From contig JAEUMQ010000001.1 in assembly GCA_016791425.1 (NCBI GenBank), positions 1 through 33,137 of the forward strand: a stretch of DNA of 33,137 nucleotides, given 5' to 3'. Each line of letters opens with the position of its first letter. Within the stretch, counting starts at the first letter, position 1. The notes below the pieces were generated by a model, which was given only the letters and a program-made list of their open reading frames with translations, made no database searches and was not told where the DNA came from. The translations under genes and the position numbers were made by a program. Below, one piece after another: positions 15,074 to 21,296 of the stretch. This stretch comes from Hyphomonadaceae bacterium. GTDB lineage: Bacteria > Pseudomonadota > Alphaproteobacteria > Caulobacterales > Aquidulcibacteraceae.

Positions 15074-15099
15074 GTAACCGGCGCGCGTTCGCGCGCGTC
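15074..15099 (+). promoter_or_regulatory. ECF sigma-type promoter of the redox operon
   Basis: GTAACC (15074-15079) is followed after exactly 16 bases by CGTC (15096-15099), a usual ECF -10 core. The expected start near 15106 gives a very short leader containing the GGGAGGAGG ribosome site before the ATG at 15120. It mirrors the minus-strand promoter at 15012-15037. Confidence 0.7.
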
Positions 15100-15119
15100 T
15101 CACGTGGGAGGAGGCGCCC

Positions 15120-15335
15120 ATGAGCATCGCGGCCGCTGAAATTCTCTGGACGCTGGCCGCCCTCTATCTTGGCGCGGGGCTTCTCGTCGCGATCCCGCTC
15201 CTCTTCGGCGGCGCGATCGGCCGCTTCGACCGCCAGGCCGCGTCCGCGCCGCTGCACGTCAAGCTCCTGCTTGCGCCCGGGCTCATCGCGCTCTGGCCGC
15301 TGATGCTTCAGAAGGCCAGGGCGGACCGGCCGTGA
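15120..15335 (+). CDS. Small two-helix membrane protein, first gene of the redox operon
   Basis: The 71-residue product has two hydrophobic segments (ILWTLAALYLGAGLLVAIPLL and LLLAPGLIALWPLML) joined by a basic loop with a conserved-looking GRFDRQAA. I do not recognise a named family. A strong ribosome site (GGGAGGAGG) precedes the ATG. Its stop overlaps the next start (GTGA), so the genes are translationally coupled. Position and size suggest an accessory subunit of the haem/Rieske membrane protein encoded downstream. Confidence 0.8.
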   Translation: MSIAAAEILWTLAALYLGAGLLVAIPLLFGGAIGRFDRQAASAPLHVKLLLAPGLIALWPLMLQKARADRP

Positions 15336-15469
15336 TCCGCACTCAACGCTCCCTGCACGCGCTGATCTGGAGCGCGCTCGCGATCGCGCTGGCGATGATC
15401 GTCATCGGCGCCCTGGTTGCGCGCGAGGGCGCGGTCGACGCCGCGCGCGCGATCGTCAGGGGCCGCTGA
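15332..15469 (+). CDS. 45-residue single-helix membrane protein
   Basis: A GTG at 15332 overlaps the preceding stop by 4 bases (GTGA), and the frame ends with TGA at 15467-15469, sharing one base with the next ATG. The product has one membrane helix (LHALIWSALAIALAMIVIGA) and a short basic tail ending in VRGR. It is too short for common gene-length cut-offs. Precise coupling on both sides and a membrane helix in keeping with its neighbours argue that it is real. Function is unknown; a small stabilising subunit is the natural guess. Confidence 0.75.
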   Translation: MIRTQRSLHALIWSALAIALAMIVIGALVAREGAVDAARAIVRGR

Positions 15470-16533
15470 TGGCGCACGGATACCGCGCCGTCCAATGGAA
15501 CGCATTCAAGCGAATGTACGACCTCGCGCTGGTCGCGGGCGCAGCGACCTATGTCATCGTGTTCACGTTGGCGACGCTGAGCGTCGCGCCGCCCGGCGAG
15601 AGCTACTCAGAGATCCAGGTGCTGATCCGCGCCTTCGGCGGCGCCGCGTTCGGCCTTCTGCATCTCATCCTGATGATCGGACCGTTGGCGCGCCTGACGC
15701 CGCGCGCGAAGCCGCTGCTCTACAATCGCCGCCACATGGGCGTGCTGTGCTTTGCGCTCGCCCTTATCCACGCGTCGCTGGTCTTGCTCTGGTATCACGG
15801 CTTTTCCGACCTCAACCCGCTCGTCTCCCTGCTGGTCTCCAATCCGCGCTACGCGTCCATCGGCGGCTTCCCGTTCGAATCCCTGGGGCTCCTCGCGCTG
15901 GCGATCCTCTTCCTCATGGCCGCCACCAGCCACGATTTCTGGAACGCCAACCTCGGCCCTGTGGTCTGGAAAAGCCTCCACATGGCGGTCTATGCCGCCT
16001 ATGCGCTTCTGGTCGCGCACGTGATGCTCGGAGTCGTGCAATACGAGCGCAGCTTGATCTATCCCATGCTGGTGAGCGCCGGCGCCACGGCGCTTGTGGG
16101 CCTGCATCTCACGGTCGGCTGGCGCGAATGGGCGAAGGATCGCGCCGCCTTCGAGATGGATCGCGAAGGCTGGCTCCGCATCGCGCCCGTTTCCGAGCTG
16201 ATCGACGGCCGCGCGAAAATCATCGCGCCGCCGCACGGCGAGCGCATCGCCATCTTCCGCAACGGCGACCGCGTGCTGGCGCTCTCCAATGTGTGCCGCC
16301 ACCAGGGCGGCCCGCTGGGCGAGGGACGCATTATCGACGGCTGCGTTGTGTGCCCCTGGCACGGCTTCCAGTACCTGCCTGAAACCGGCCGCTCTCCGCC
16401 GCCATTTGTCGAGCGCGTCGATACCTTCCGCACCCGGATCGTCGATGGAATCGTCTATGTCCATCCCGCGCCCTGCCCCGCCGATGCGCCCGCCGCGCCG
16501 AGCCTGATCCGCGAGAGCGCGCATGTCGGATGA
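15469..16533 (+). CDS. Ferric-reductase-like haem membrane protein fused to a Rieske 2Fe-2S domain
   Basis: Residues 1-220 contain about six membrane helices with histidines placed as in haem-b membrane reductases: His65, His89 (RRHMG), His101, His171 (KSLHMAVYAAY), His184 and His213. Residues 230-345 are a Rieske domain with CRHQGGPLGEG (Cys276, His278) and CPWHGFQYLPETG (Cys295, His298). The fusion should move electrons between membrane haem and a soluble iron-sulfur head. Which side of the membrane the Rieske head faces is not certain; an even helix number would put it in the cytoplasm with the N-terminus. The start ATG shares a base with the preceding stop, and the 3' end overlaps the next gene by 11 bp. 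Electron donor and acceptor are not visible in the window. Confidence 0.87.
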   Translation: MAHGYRAVQWNAFKRMYDLALVAGAATYVIVFTLATLSVAPPGESYSEIQVLIRAFGGAAFGLLHLILMIGPLARLTPRAKPLLYNRRHMGVLCFALALIHASLVLLWYHGFSDLNPLVSLLVSNPRYASIGGFPFESLGLLALAILFLMAATSHDFWNANLGPVVWKSLHMAVYAAYALLVAHVMLGVVQYERSLIYPMLVSAGATALVGLHLTVGWREWAKDRAAFEMDREGWLRIAPVSELIDGRAKIIAPPHGERIAIFRNGDRVLALSNVCRHQGGPLGEGRIIDGCVVCPWHGFQYLPETGRSPPPFVERVDTFRTRIVDGIVYVHPAPCPADAPAAPSLIRESAHVG

Positions 16534-17272
16534 TTTCTTCATCGGCTGGGCGCCCACGCCTGAGCCGGACCGCCGCTTCCTCCTGCGCGCCGCGCTCGGG
16601 CTGGTCGCGATCGGCGCCGGCGCCGGCGGCCTGCTGGCTTCCCAACAGGCGCCGCCCGGACCGGGACAATGGAAGCAGGGCGAAGTCCGCACATGGCGCG
16701 GACTGCTCGTGCGCGAGCCCTACCCCGCCTTGCGCACGCTCGATCTGGACGGTTCGCCGCGCACGGCCTTTCTCGCCACGTCGGGCAAGCTCGGCGTGCA
16801 GGGCCGTCTGACGAACGAGATGTGCGGCGCCGTCGCCGTGCGCGGCAGCCTGATCGCGCGCGGCCGTCACGCGATGATCGCCGTCCCCGACGGCGATGAC
16901 TGGATCACGCTCGCCTCGGCGAGCGAACCGGACCTGGCCGAGATGCGCGAAGAAGACCTCGGCGAGGTTTTGCTCGTCGGCGAGATCCTTGACTCCAAAT
17001 GCTGGTTCGGCGCCATGCGTCCGGGCCAAGGCAAGCCCCACAAATCCTGCGCATCGCTCTGCCTGCGCGGCGGCTTGCCCGCAGCGTTCTGCGCGGGGCC
17101 GAATTGCGGTGAGGGATCAGAGGCGCCGCTCTTCCTCGACGCTCAAGGTCGCGCGCACGGACATGAGCTCTTGTCTCTTGCCGCCGATCCCGTCCGCGCG
17201 CTTGGCCGCCTCGTGCGCGTCGGCGACGTCACCCAATTCCGCGCCGATCTTTCAAACGTGGCACGCCTTTAG
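16523..17272 (+). CDS. Membrane-anchored six-cysteine protein of the redox operon
   Basis: The 249-residue product has a short cytoplasmic start, RR at 17-18, and a hydrophobic segment (FLLRAALGLVAIGAGAGGLL, 19-38) that anchors or exports it; the arginine pair is Tat-like but not the full motif. The rest is probably periplasmic. It holds Cys101 and the striking block DSKCWFGAMRPG (158-169) then KPHKSCASLCLRGG (171-184), then Cys190 and Cys195. Clustered Cys and His suggest a metal or cofactor site. I recall similar DxKC...HxxCAxxCxxGG blocks in unnamed bacterial proteins but can assign no function. It is the last gene of the operon, and its stop overlaps the convergent antitoxin stop by 3 bases. 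Confidence 0.8.
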   Translation: MSDDFFIGWAPTPEPDRRFLLRAALGLVAIGAGAGGLLASQQAPPGPGQWKQGEVRTWRGLLVREPYPALRTLDLDGSPRTAFLATSGKLGVQGRLTNEMCGAVAVRGSLIARGRHAMIAVPDGDDWITLASASEPDLAEMREEDLGEVLLVGEILDSKCWFGAMRPGQGKPHKSCASLCLRGGLPAAFCAGPNCGEGSEAPLFLDAQGRAHGHELLSLAADPVRALGRLVRVGDVTQFRADLSNVARL

Positions 17273-17559
17273 GCAGGTTCGGTAACCGTGAGTCGCAGAC
17301 CGATGGCCTTCAACACCTCGAGAGTCGTGCTGAGCGTTGGATTCCCATTCGCGCTGAGCGCGCGGTAGAGACTCTCGCGAGACAAGCCGGTCGCTTGAGC
17401 GATCTCGCTCATTCCCCGGGACCGCGCGACCGCGCCGATGGCCTCCGCAATGACGCCCGTGTCGCCATCTTCGAACGCAGCCTCCAGAAGGAGAAAAGCA
17501 TCCTCCGGCGTATCGACATAGTTCGCAGCATCGTACGGACGGGTGTTTATCTTAGCCAT
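17269..17559 (-). CDS. HI1420-type antitoxin (HTH)
   Basis: The 96-residue protein matches the addiction-module antidote family of the HI1420 type. It begins KINTRPYDAANYVDTPEDA, has ALLEAAFEDGD-like central helices and IAEAIGAVARSRGMSEIAQ, then a helix-turn-helix ATGLSRESLYRALSANGNPT and the ending LEVLKAIGLRLTV. It should neutralise the upstream toxin and repress the operon. The ATG at 17559 lies 8 bases inside the toxin's 3' end, so the two are coupled, with the toxin first, which is the usual order in this family. The longer upstream frame is only toxin sequence in another phase. Confidence 0.9.
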   Translation of the reverse strand: MAKINTRPYDAANYVDTPEDAFLLLEAAFEDGDTGVIAEAIGAVARSRGMSEIAQATGLSRESLYRALSANGNPTLSTTLEVLKAIGLRLTVTEPA

Positions 17560-17860
17560 CCTGCTCTTCCTTCCATCCCCGCCAGAGCGTCTTCGCCTTC
17601 TCGATATCGCGTGCTTGGGTGCTCTTGTCGCCGCCCGCGAGCAGCAGAATGAGCTCCTCGCCGCGCTGCGCGAAATAGACACGATAGCCTGGACCGAACA
17701 TGAGCCGGAGCTCGCTTACTCCGTCTCCGACCGGCGAAACGTCCCCCGGATTGCCAAGCCTCAGTCGGATAATTCGCGCGTTGATGCGCGCCACGGCCTT
17801 CCGGTCGCGAAGCGCCCCCAGCCACTCGCCGAACGTCTCGGTCTCAATGGCTGGGATCAC
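17552..17860 (-). CDS. HI1419/RelE-type toxin
   Basis: The 102-residue protein is of the RelE/HigB-like phage-derived toxin family paired with HI1420 antitoxins. Typical parts are FGEWLGALRDRKAVARINAR, IRLRLGNPGDVSPVGDGVSE, LRLMFGPGYRVYFAQRGEEL and LLLAGGDKSTQARDIEKAK. It is expected to cleave mRNA at the ribosome when free of antitoxin. The start is GTG at 17860; an in-frame stop lies just upstream and no ATG is available. GGAG and AAGG precede it. The promoter region carries a perfect palindrome. Confidence 0.9.
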   Translation of the reverse strand: MIPAIETETFGEWLGALRDRKAVARINARIIRLRLGNPGDVSPVGDGVSELRLMFGPGYRVYFAQRGEELILLLAGGDKSTQARDIEKAKTLWRGWKEEQDG

Positions 17861-17876
17861 CGACCTTCTTCTCCAT

Positions 17877-17903
17877 GTAGCTTATAAGCTACAGTACGTC
17901 AAG
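17877..17903 (-). promoter_or_regulatory. Operator palindrome and promoter of the toxin-antitoxin pair
   Basis: GTAGCTTATAAGCTAC (17877-17892) is a perfect 16-bp palindrome. On the minus strand it lies between TTGACG (17903-17898) and TACATG (17880-17875), which are 17 bases apart and could be -35 and -10. The antitoxin's helix-turn-helix probably binds here to shut off its own operon. Start of transcription would be within about 10 bases of the toxin GTG. Confidence 0.7.
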
Positions 17904-17907
17904 GAGA

Positions 17908-19122
17908 TTAACGGCCCGTCGGCAGGTCCTTGAACGCGACGTCCTTGTCCGCGCGCGGATCCTGCGGCAGCCCGAGCACGCGCTCGGCGATGATGTTCTT
18001 CAGGATCTCGTCCGAACCGCCCGCGATGCGAAGCCCCGGCGCCCAGAGATAAGCGTCGCCGAACACCCCGTCGGGTCCATCCTGCGCGACGATGCCGTAA
18101 TGATCCTGCGCCTCGATCGCGGCGTTGGTGATGTCCTGCAGCCGGTTGGCGTTGATGATCTTGCCGATGGAGGATTCAGGTCCCGGCACTCCGCCTTTGG
18201 AGAGCGCCGTCATCGTGCGGAAGCGTCCGAGCTTGTAGCCCTCCGCGCTCACGTACCAGTCCGCGAGCTTTTGCCGGAAGGCCGGATCCTGCAACAGCGC
18301 GCCCTGCCCGCTCGGGCCGGAGAGCCGCCGCGCCAGCTCCAGGATCTCCGCATAGTCCGGCCCCGGAGAACCGCCAACCGCGAGCCGCTCGTTCATCAGC
18401 GTGACGAGCGCGACCTTCCACCCCTCGCCCACTCCCCCGACGCGCATCGCGTCCGCGATGCGCACGTCGGTGAAATAGACTTCGTTGAAGTTCGAGCCGC
18501 CCGACATCTGGTGGATCGGCCGCACCTCCACGCCCGGGTCCTTCATGTTCACGATGAACATGGTGAGGCCCTTGTGCTTGGGCAGCTCCGGATCGGTGCG
18601 CACCAGCAGCAGGCCCCAATCGGAAATGTGCGCGCCGGAGGTCCAGACCTTCTGGCCGTTGACGATCCAATCCTCGCCGTCCTTCACCGCGCGCGTGCGC
18701 GCCGCCGCCACGTCGGAGCCGGCGGAAGGCTCCGAGAAGAGCTGGCACCAGATCTCCTCGCCGTTGAGCGCCTTCGCCACGAAGCGCTCCCTCTGCGCGT
18801 CCGTGCCCATCGAGATGATCGTCGGCACGCACATGCCCAAGCCGATGATGAAGGGCCCCCCGAGCGGCTCGTACTTGCCTTCTTCCTGCCCGAAGATGAC
18901 CTGGAAGATCGCCGGCAGTCCGCGCCCGCCATGCTCCTTCGGCCAGGTGATGCCGGAGAACCCAGCATCGGCTTTCTTCTTCTGGTAGGCCTTCGAGCGC
19001 GCAAGCTCATCCCCGCCGCCGCCCGGCTCGCGCCCGCGCAGCTTGGGCTTCAGGTTGGCGTCGAGGAACGCGCGCGCTTCGCTGCGGAACTTGGCTTCCT
19101 CGGGCGTGTCGTTGAAATCCAT
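17908..19122 (-). CDS. Acyl-CoA dehydrogenase, large-subunit type
   Basis: The 404-residue flavoenzyme should oxidise an acyl-CoA to the enoyl-CoA. Conserved blocks are GITWPKEHGGRGLPAIFQVI, EEIWCQLFSEPSAGSDVAAA (FAD and substrate region), DWIVNGQKVWTSGAHISDWG, QMSGGSNFNEVYFTDVRI and the C-terminal GGSDEILKNIIAERVLGLPQ. The ATG at 19122 was chosen because family similarity begins there (DFNDTPEEAKFRSEARAFLD). The pattern resembles the larger partner of two-subunit dehydrogenases (FadE29 or PimC type), and a shorter, more divergent partner lies upstream in the same direction. It follows the membrane protein gene by 4 bp, so it is in the same operon. The natural substrate is unknown. Confidence 0.9.
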   Translation of the reverse strand: MDFNDTPEEAKFRSEARAFLDANLKPKLRGREPGGGGDELARSKAYQKKKADAGFSGITWPKEHGGRGLPAIFQVIFGQEEGKYEPLGGPFIIGLGMCVPTIISMGTDAQRERFVAKALNGEEIWCQLFSEPSAGSDVAAARTRAVKDGEDWIVNGQKVWTSGAHISDWGLLLVRTDPELPKHKGLTMFIVNMKDPGVEVRPIHQMSGGSNFNEVYFTDVRIADAMRVGGVGEGWKVALVTLMNERLAVGGSPGPDYAEILELARRLSGPSGQGALLQDPAFRQKLADWYVSAEGYKLGRFRTMTALSKGGVPGPESSIGKIINANRLQDITNAAIEAQDHYGIVAQDGPDGVFGDAYLWAPGLRIAGGSDEILKNIIAERVLGLPQDPRADKDVAFKDLPTGR

Positions 19123-19126
19123 GACC

Positions 19127-19495
19127 TCACCTCGATCTGAACGGAATGAGAAGACTGAACACGAAACCCGCGACCGCCACGGCGAACGCTGCGCCGACGA
19201 GAACGGTGAGCAGGCCAAGCGGAAAATTGCCCGCATTCTGCGTCTGCGGCTCGAACACCTTCCCGAAGAAGCTGCCATAGAGCAGGCCCGCCGCGACGCC
19301 CCACGCACCAGTGAAGAACGCGCGCCGCGCCGGCGTCTCCTGACGCAGCGCCAGCGCCGAGCCGATCAGCAGTGCGCCGGCGAACATGTCGTCGAGCCAG
19401 AGCGGCGCGGGCCGTCCCGCGCCCCACGAGCGATAGGCCTCCCCGATCATCAGCGAGAGCGCGAGCAGGATCGCGACGAGGCGCAGCGCGCTCAT
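19127..19495 (-). CDS. Small four-helix membrane protein
   Basis: The 122-residue product has about four hydrophobic segments (LRLVAILLALSLMIGEAY, DDMFAGALLIGSALAL, FFTGAWGVAAGLLYGSFF, LTVLVGAAFAVAVAGFVFSL). I recognise no motif. The ATG at 19495 overlaps the VOC-family stop by 4 bases (ATGA), and the stop is 4 bp from the dehydrogenase start. The upstream in-frame extension is VOC sequence in another phase. It is therefore a coupled member of the acyl-CoA dehydrogenase operon with unknown role. Confidence 0.8.
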   Translation of the reverse strand: MSALRLVAILLALSLMIGEAYRSWGAGRPAPLWLDDMFAGALLIGSALALRQETPARRAFFTGAWGVAAGLLYGSFFGKVFEPQTQNAGNFPLGLLTVLVGAAFAVAVAGFVFSLLIPFRSR

Positions 19496-19872
19496 GCCTG
19501 GCGTCCGTCGATGCGCCAGGGCGGAAAGCGGCGGTTCTTGCCCGCGTGATAAAGGCAGATCTCGTTGCCGAAGGGATCGCGCATGCGCGCTTCGCGCCAG
19601 AGCCAGCTCTCGTCCTTCGGATCGGAGATGAAGGCGATGCCGGAACTCTTCAGCCGCGCGACAGTCGCATCGAGATCGTCGCATTCGAGATAGACGACCG
19701 TTCCGCCGACCGCACCCTGATCAAGCGCGATGGAGAAGGTCGCATCGCCTTCCGGCGCCTCGAAGCGCGCATAATGCGCCGCCGCCACGATCTGCCTGAA
19801 GCCGAGCGTCTTGTAGAATGCGGCGGAGGCTGCGATGTCGCCGGCCGGCACGGTGATCTGGTTCAGCCTCAC
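19492..19872 (-). CDS. VOC-superfamily (glyoxalase/bleomycin-resistance-like) protein
   Basis: The 126-residue protein fits a single VOC domain: NQITVPAGDIAASAAFYKTL at the start, GFRQIVAAAHYARFEAP, TVVYLECDDLDATVARLKSS, and the C-terminal WREARMRDPFGNEICLYHAG, where Glu is the usual metal ligand. The exact reaction (lyase, isomerase or binding protein) is unclear. The start is taken as GTG at 19872, since family similarity begins at RLNQITVP and GGGAG stands 8 bases upstream. The ATG at 19941 would add residues encoded by a palindromic repeat. The stop overlaps the next start, so it is co-translated with the membrane protein. Confidence 0.85.
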   Translation of the reverse strand: MRLNQITVPAGDIAASAAFYKTLGFRQIVAAAHYARFEAPEGDATFSIALDQGAVGGTVVYLECDDLDATVARLKSSGIAFISDPKDESWLWREARMRDPFGNEICLYHAGKNRRFPPWRIDGRQA

Positions 19873-19878
19873 CCTCCA

Positions 19879-19997
19879 CGCTCCCCGGACACGAGCGCAG
19901 CGGGCCCCAACCGGATGGCGTGCGCAAGCGCCGCCGAGCATTGCGCCGTGTTAGGCCCCGGCTCTTCGCGGGCTTCGCCCGCTGCGGCCGGGGAGCG
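19879..19997. repeat. Family 2 palindromic repeat doublet
   Basis: CGCTCCCCGG at 19879-19888 is inverted as CCGGGGAGCG at 19988-19997, giving a 119-bp element nearly the same size as the one at 12356-12478. An inner hairpin GCGGGC-TTC-GCCCGC lies at 19968-19982. It fills most of the 145-bp gap between the second dehydrogenase gene and the VOC gene, and it supplies the GGGAG ribosome site of the latter. Confidence 0.7.
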
Positions 19998-20017
19998 CGC
20001 GAGGACTATGCCCCGCT

Positions 20018-21148
20018 TCACGCCGCGTTCTTCGCTTCGAGCTGCCGCACGAGCTTCTCTTTCCAAACCGCCGGCGCGCCGGCCTGCACCGCGAGCAGCT
20101 TCGCGCGCCGATAAAAGAGATGGCAGTCCACTTCCCACGTGAAGCCGATGCCGCCATGCGTCTGTACGTTTTCCTTCGCCGCGAAATGATAGGCCTCGCA
20201 CGCCGCCACACGCGCCGCCGCCGCCGCCAGCTTCAGCTCCGGCGCTTCGGTTGAGAGCGCCCACGCCGCATAATAGGCGTTCGAGCGCGCTACCTCGATG
20301 TTCACGTACATGTCCGCGAGCTTGTGCTTGATGCCCTGGAAGGAGCCGATCGGCCGCGAGAAGGCGTAGCGGTTCTTCGCGTAATCGACCGCCATCTCCA
20401 GGCACGCCTGCGCGCCGCCCACCTGCTCGAACGCCAGAAGCGTCGCCGCCCGATCGAGCACGGCCTCCGCGAGCTCCCAGCCGCGCCCGGCCTCGCCGAT
20501 GCGCTCGGCCTTCGTGTTCTTGAACGTCAGCGCCGCGTGTCCGCGCGTCGGCTCGAGCGTCTTGAGACTTTCGCGCGCAACACCCTCCAGCGGTGCGAGG
20601 AAAAGCGACAGCCCCGATCCCTCCTTCGCCAGCACGATCGCGGCGTCCGCGACGTCTCCGTCGGTGACCGGCGTCTTCACGCCATTGAGTGCGCCGTTCT
20701 CGTAGCTGCAGCGTATGGCGCTCGCCGAAACCGCGCCAGGCCCTTCCGAGATCGCAAAGCAGCCGATCGCGTCGCCTTGCGCGATCTTCGGCAGCCACGC
20801 GGCCTTCTGCGCATCGCTGCCCGCCAGCAGCAAAGCCTCGGCGAAGAAATACACCGTCGATGAGAACGGAACCGCCGCAAGCGAGCGCCCGATCTCCTCG
20901 GCGAGCACGCAAAGCTCGAGCCGTCCAAGCCCGAGGCCGCCATGCGCTTCCGGGATCGCCGCGCCGAGCCATCCCATCTCCGCCACGCCCTTCCAGAGCG
21001 TCTTGTCGTAGGAGGCGCCGGCCTTTCCATCGAGCCCGGATTGTCCATCAAGAATCTTGCGCAGCGCCGACTTGGAGGCCTTGTCGGCAAGGAAGCGCCG
21101 CGCTTCGTCCTTCAATTGCTTTTGCTCGTCTGAGAAATCGAAGTTCAC
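20018..21148 (-). CDS. Acyl-CoA dehydrogenase, small/divergent-subunit type
   Basis: The 376-residue protein has the acyl-CoA dehydrogenase fold: FDFSDEQKQLKDEARRFLAD, GWLGAAIPEAHGGLGLGRLE, a shortened middle domain (CFAISEGPGAVSAS), and the C-terminal YAFSRPIGSFQGIKHKLADM and QTHGGIGFTWEVDCHLFYRR. The middle domain is less conserved than in the large partner (17908-19122), as expected for the second subunit of FadE28/FadE29-like or PimD/PimC-like heteromers. GTG at 21148 was chosen as start because GGGAG lies six bases upstream, whereas the ATG at 21175 has no ribosome site. The 148-bp gap to the divergent gene at 21297 probably holds promoters for both sides; I see an imperfect repeat near 21230-21248 (CTAAACCC and CGGGTTAG) but no clear promoter. 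Confidence 0.9.
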   Translation of the reverse strand: MNFDFSDEQKQLKDEARRFLADKASKSALRKILDGQSGLDGKAGASYDKTLWKGVAEMGWLGAAIPEAHGGLGLGRLELCVLAEEIGRSLAAVPFSSTVYFFAEALLLAGSDAQKAAWLPKIAQGDAIGCFAISEGPGAVSASAIRCSYENGALNGVKTPVTDGDVADAAIVLAKEGSGLSLFLAPLEGVARESLKTLEPTRGHAALTFKNTKAERIGEAGRGWELAEAVLDRAATLLAFEQVGGAQACLEMAVDYAKNRYAFSRPIGSFQGIKHKLADMYVNIEVARSNAYYAAWALSTEAPELKLAAAAARVAACEAYHFAAKENVQTHGGIGFTWEVDCHLFYRRAKLLAVQAGAPAVWKEKLVRQLEAKNAA

Positions 21149-21296
21149 AACGCTCTCCCAATCGCGCCCGGACAATAGCAGCCACGCGACGGCGCGAAAG
21201 GCGCCGTTAGGGCGCCTGATGAACGAAGCCTAAACCCTGCCCGGGTTAGAAGCTCAAACCTTACGAAAATTCTCCAGTCTCGGGGCAGGCGCGAAC

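Noticed and set aside
14973-15257. Longer cupin start at 15257
   Set aside because: The extra residues are charged low-complexity sequence crossing the two ECF promoters; the ATG at 14972 has AGGAG and begins a proper signal peptide.
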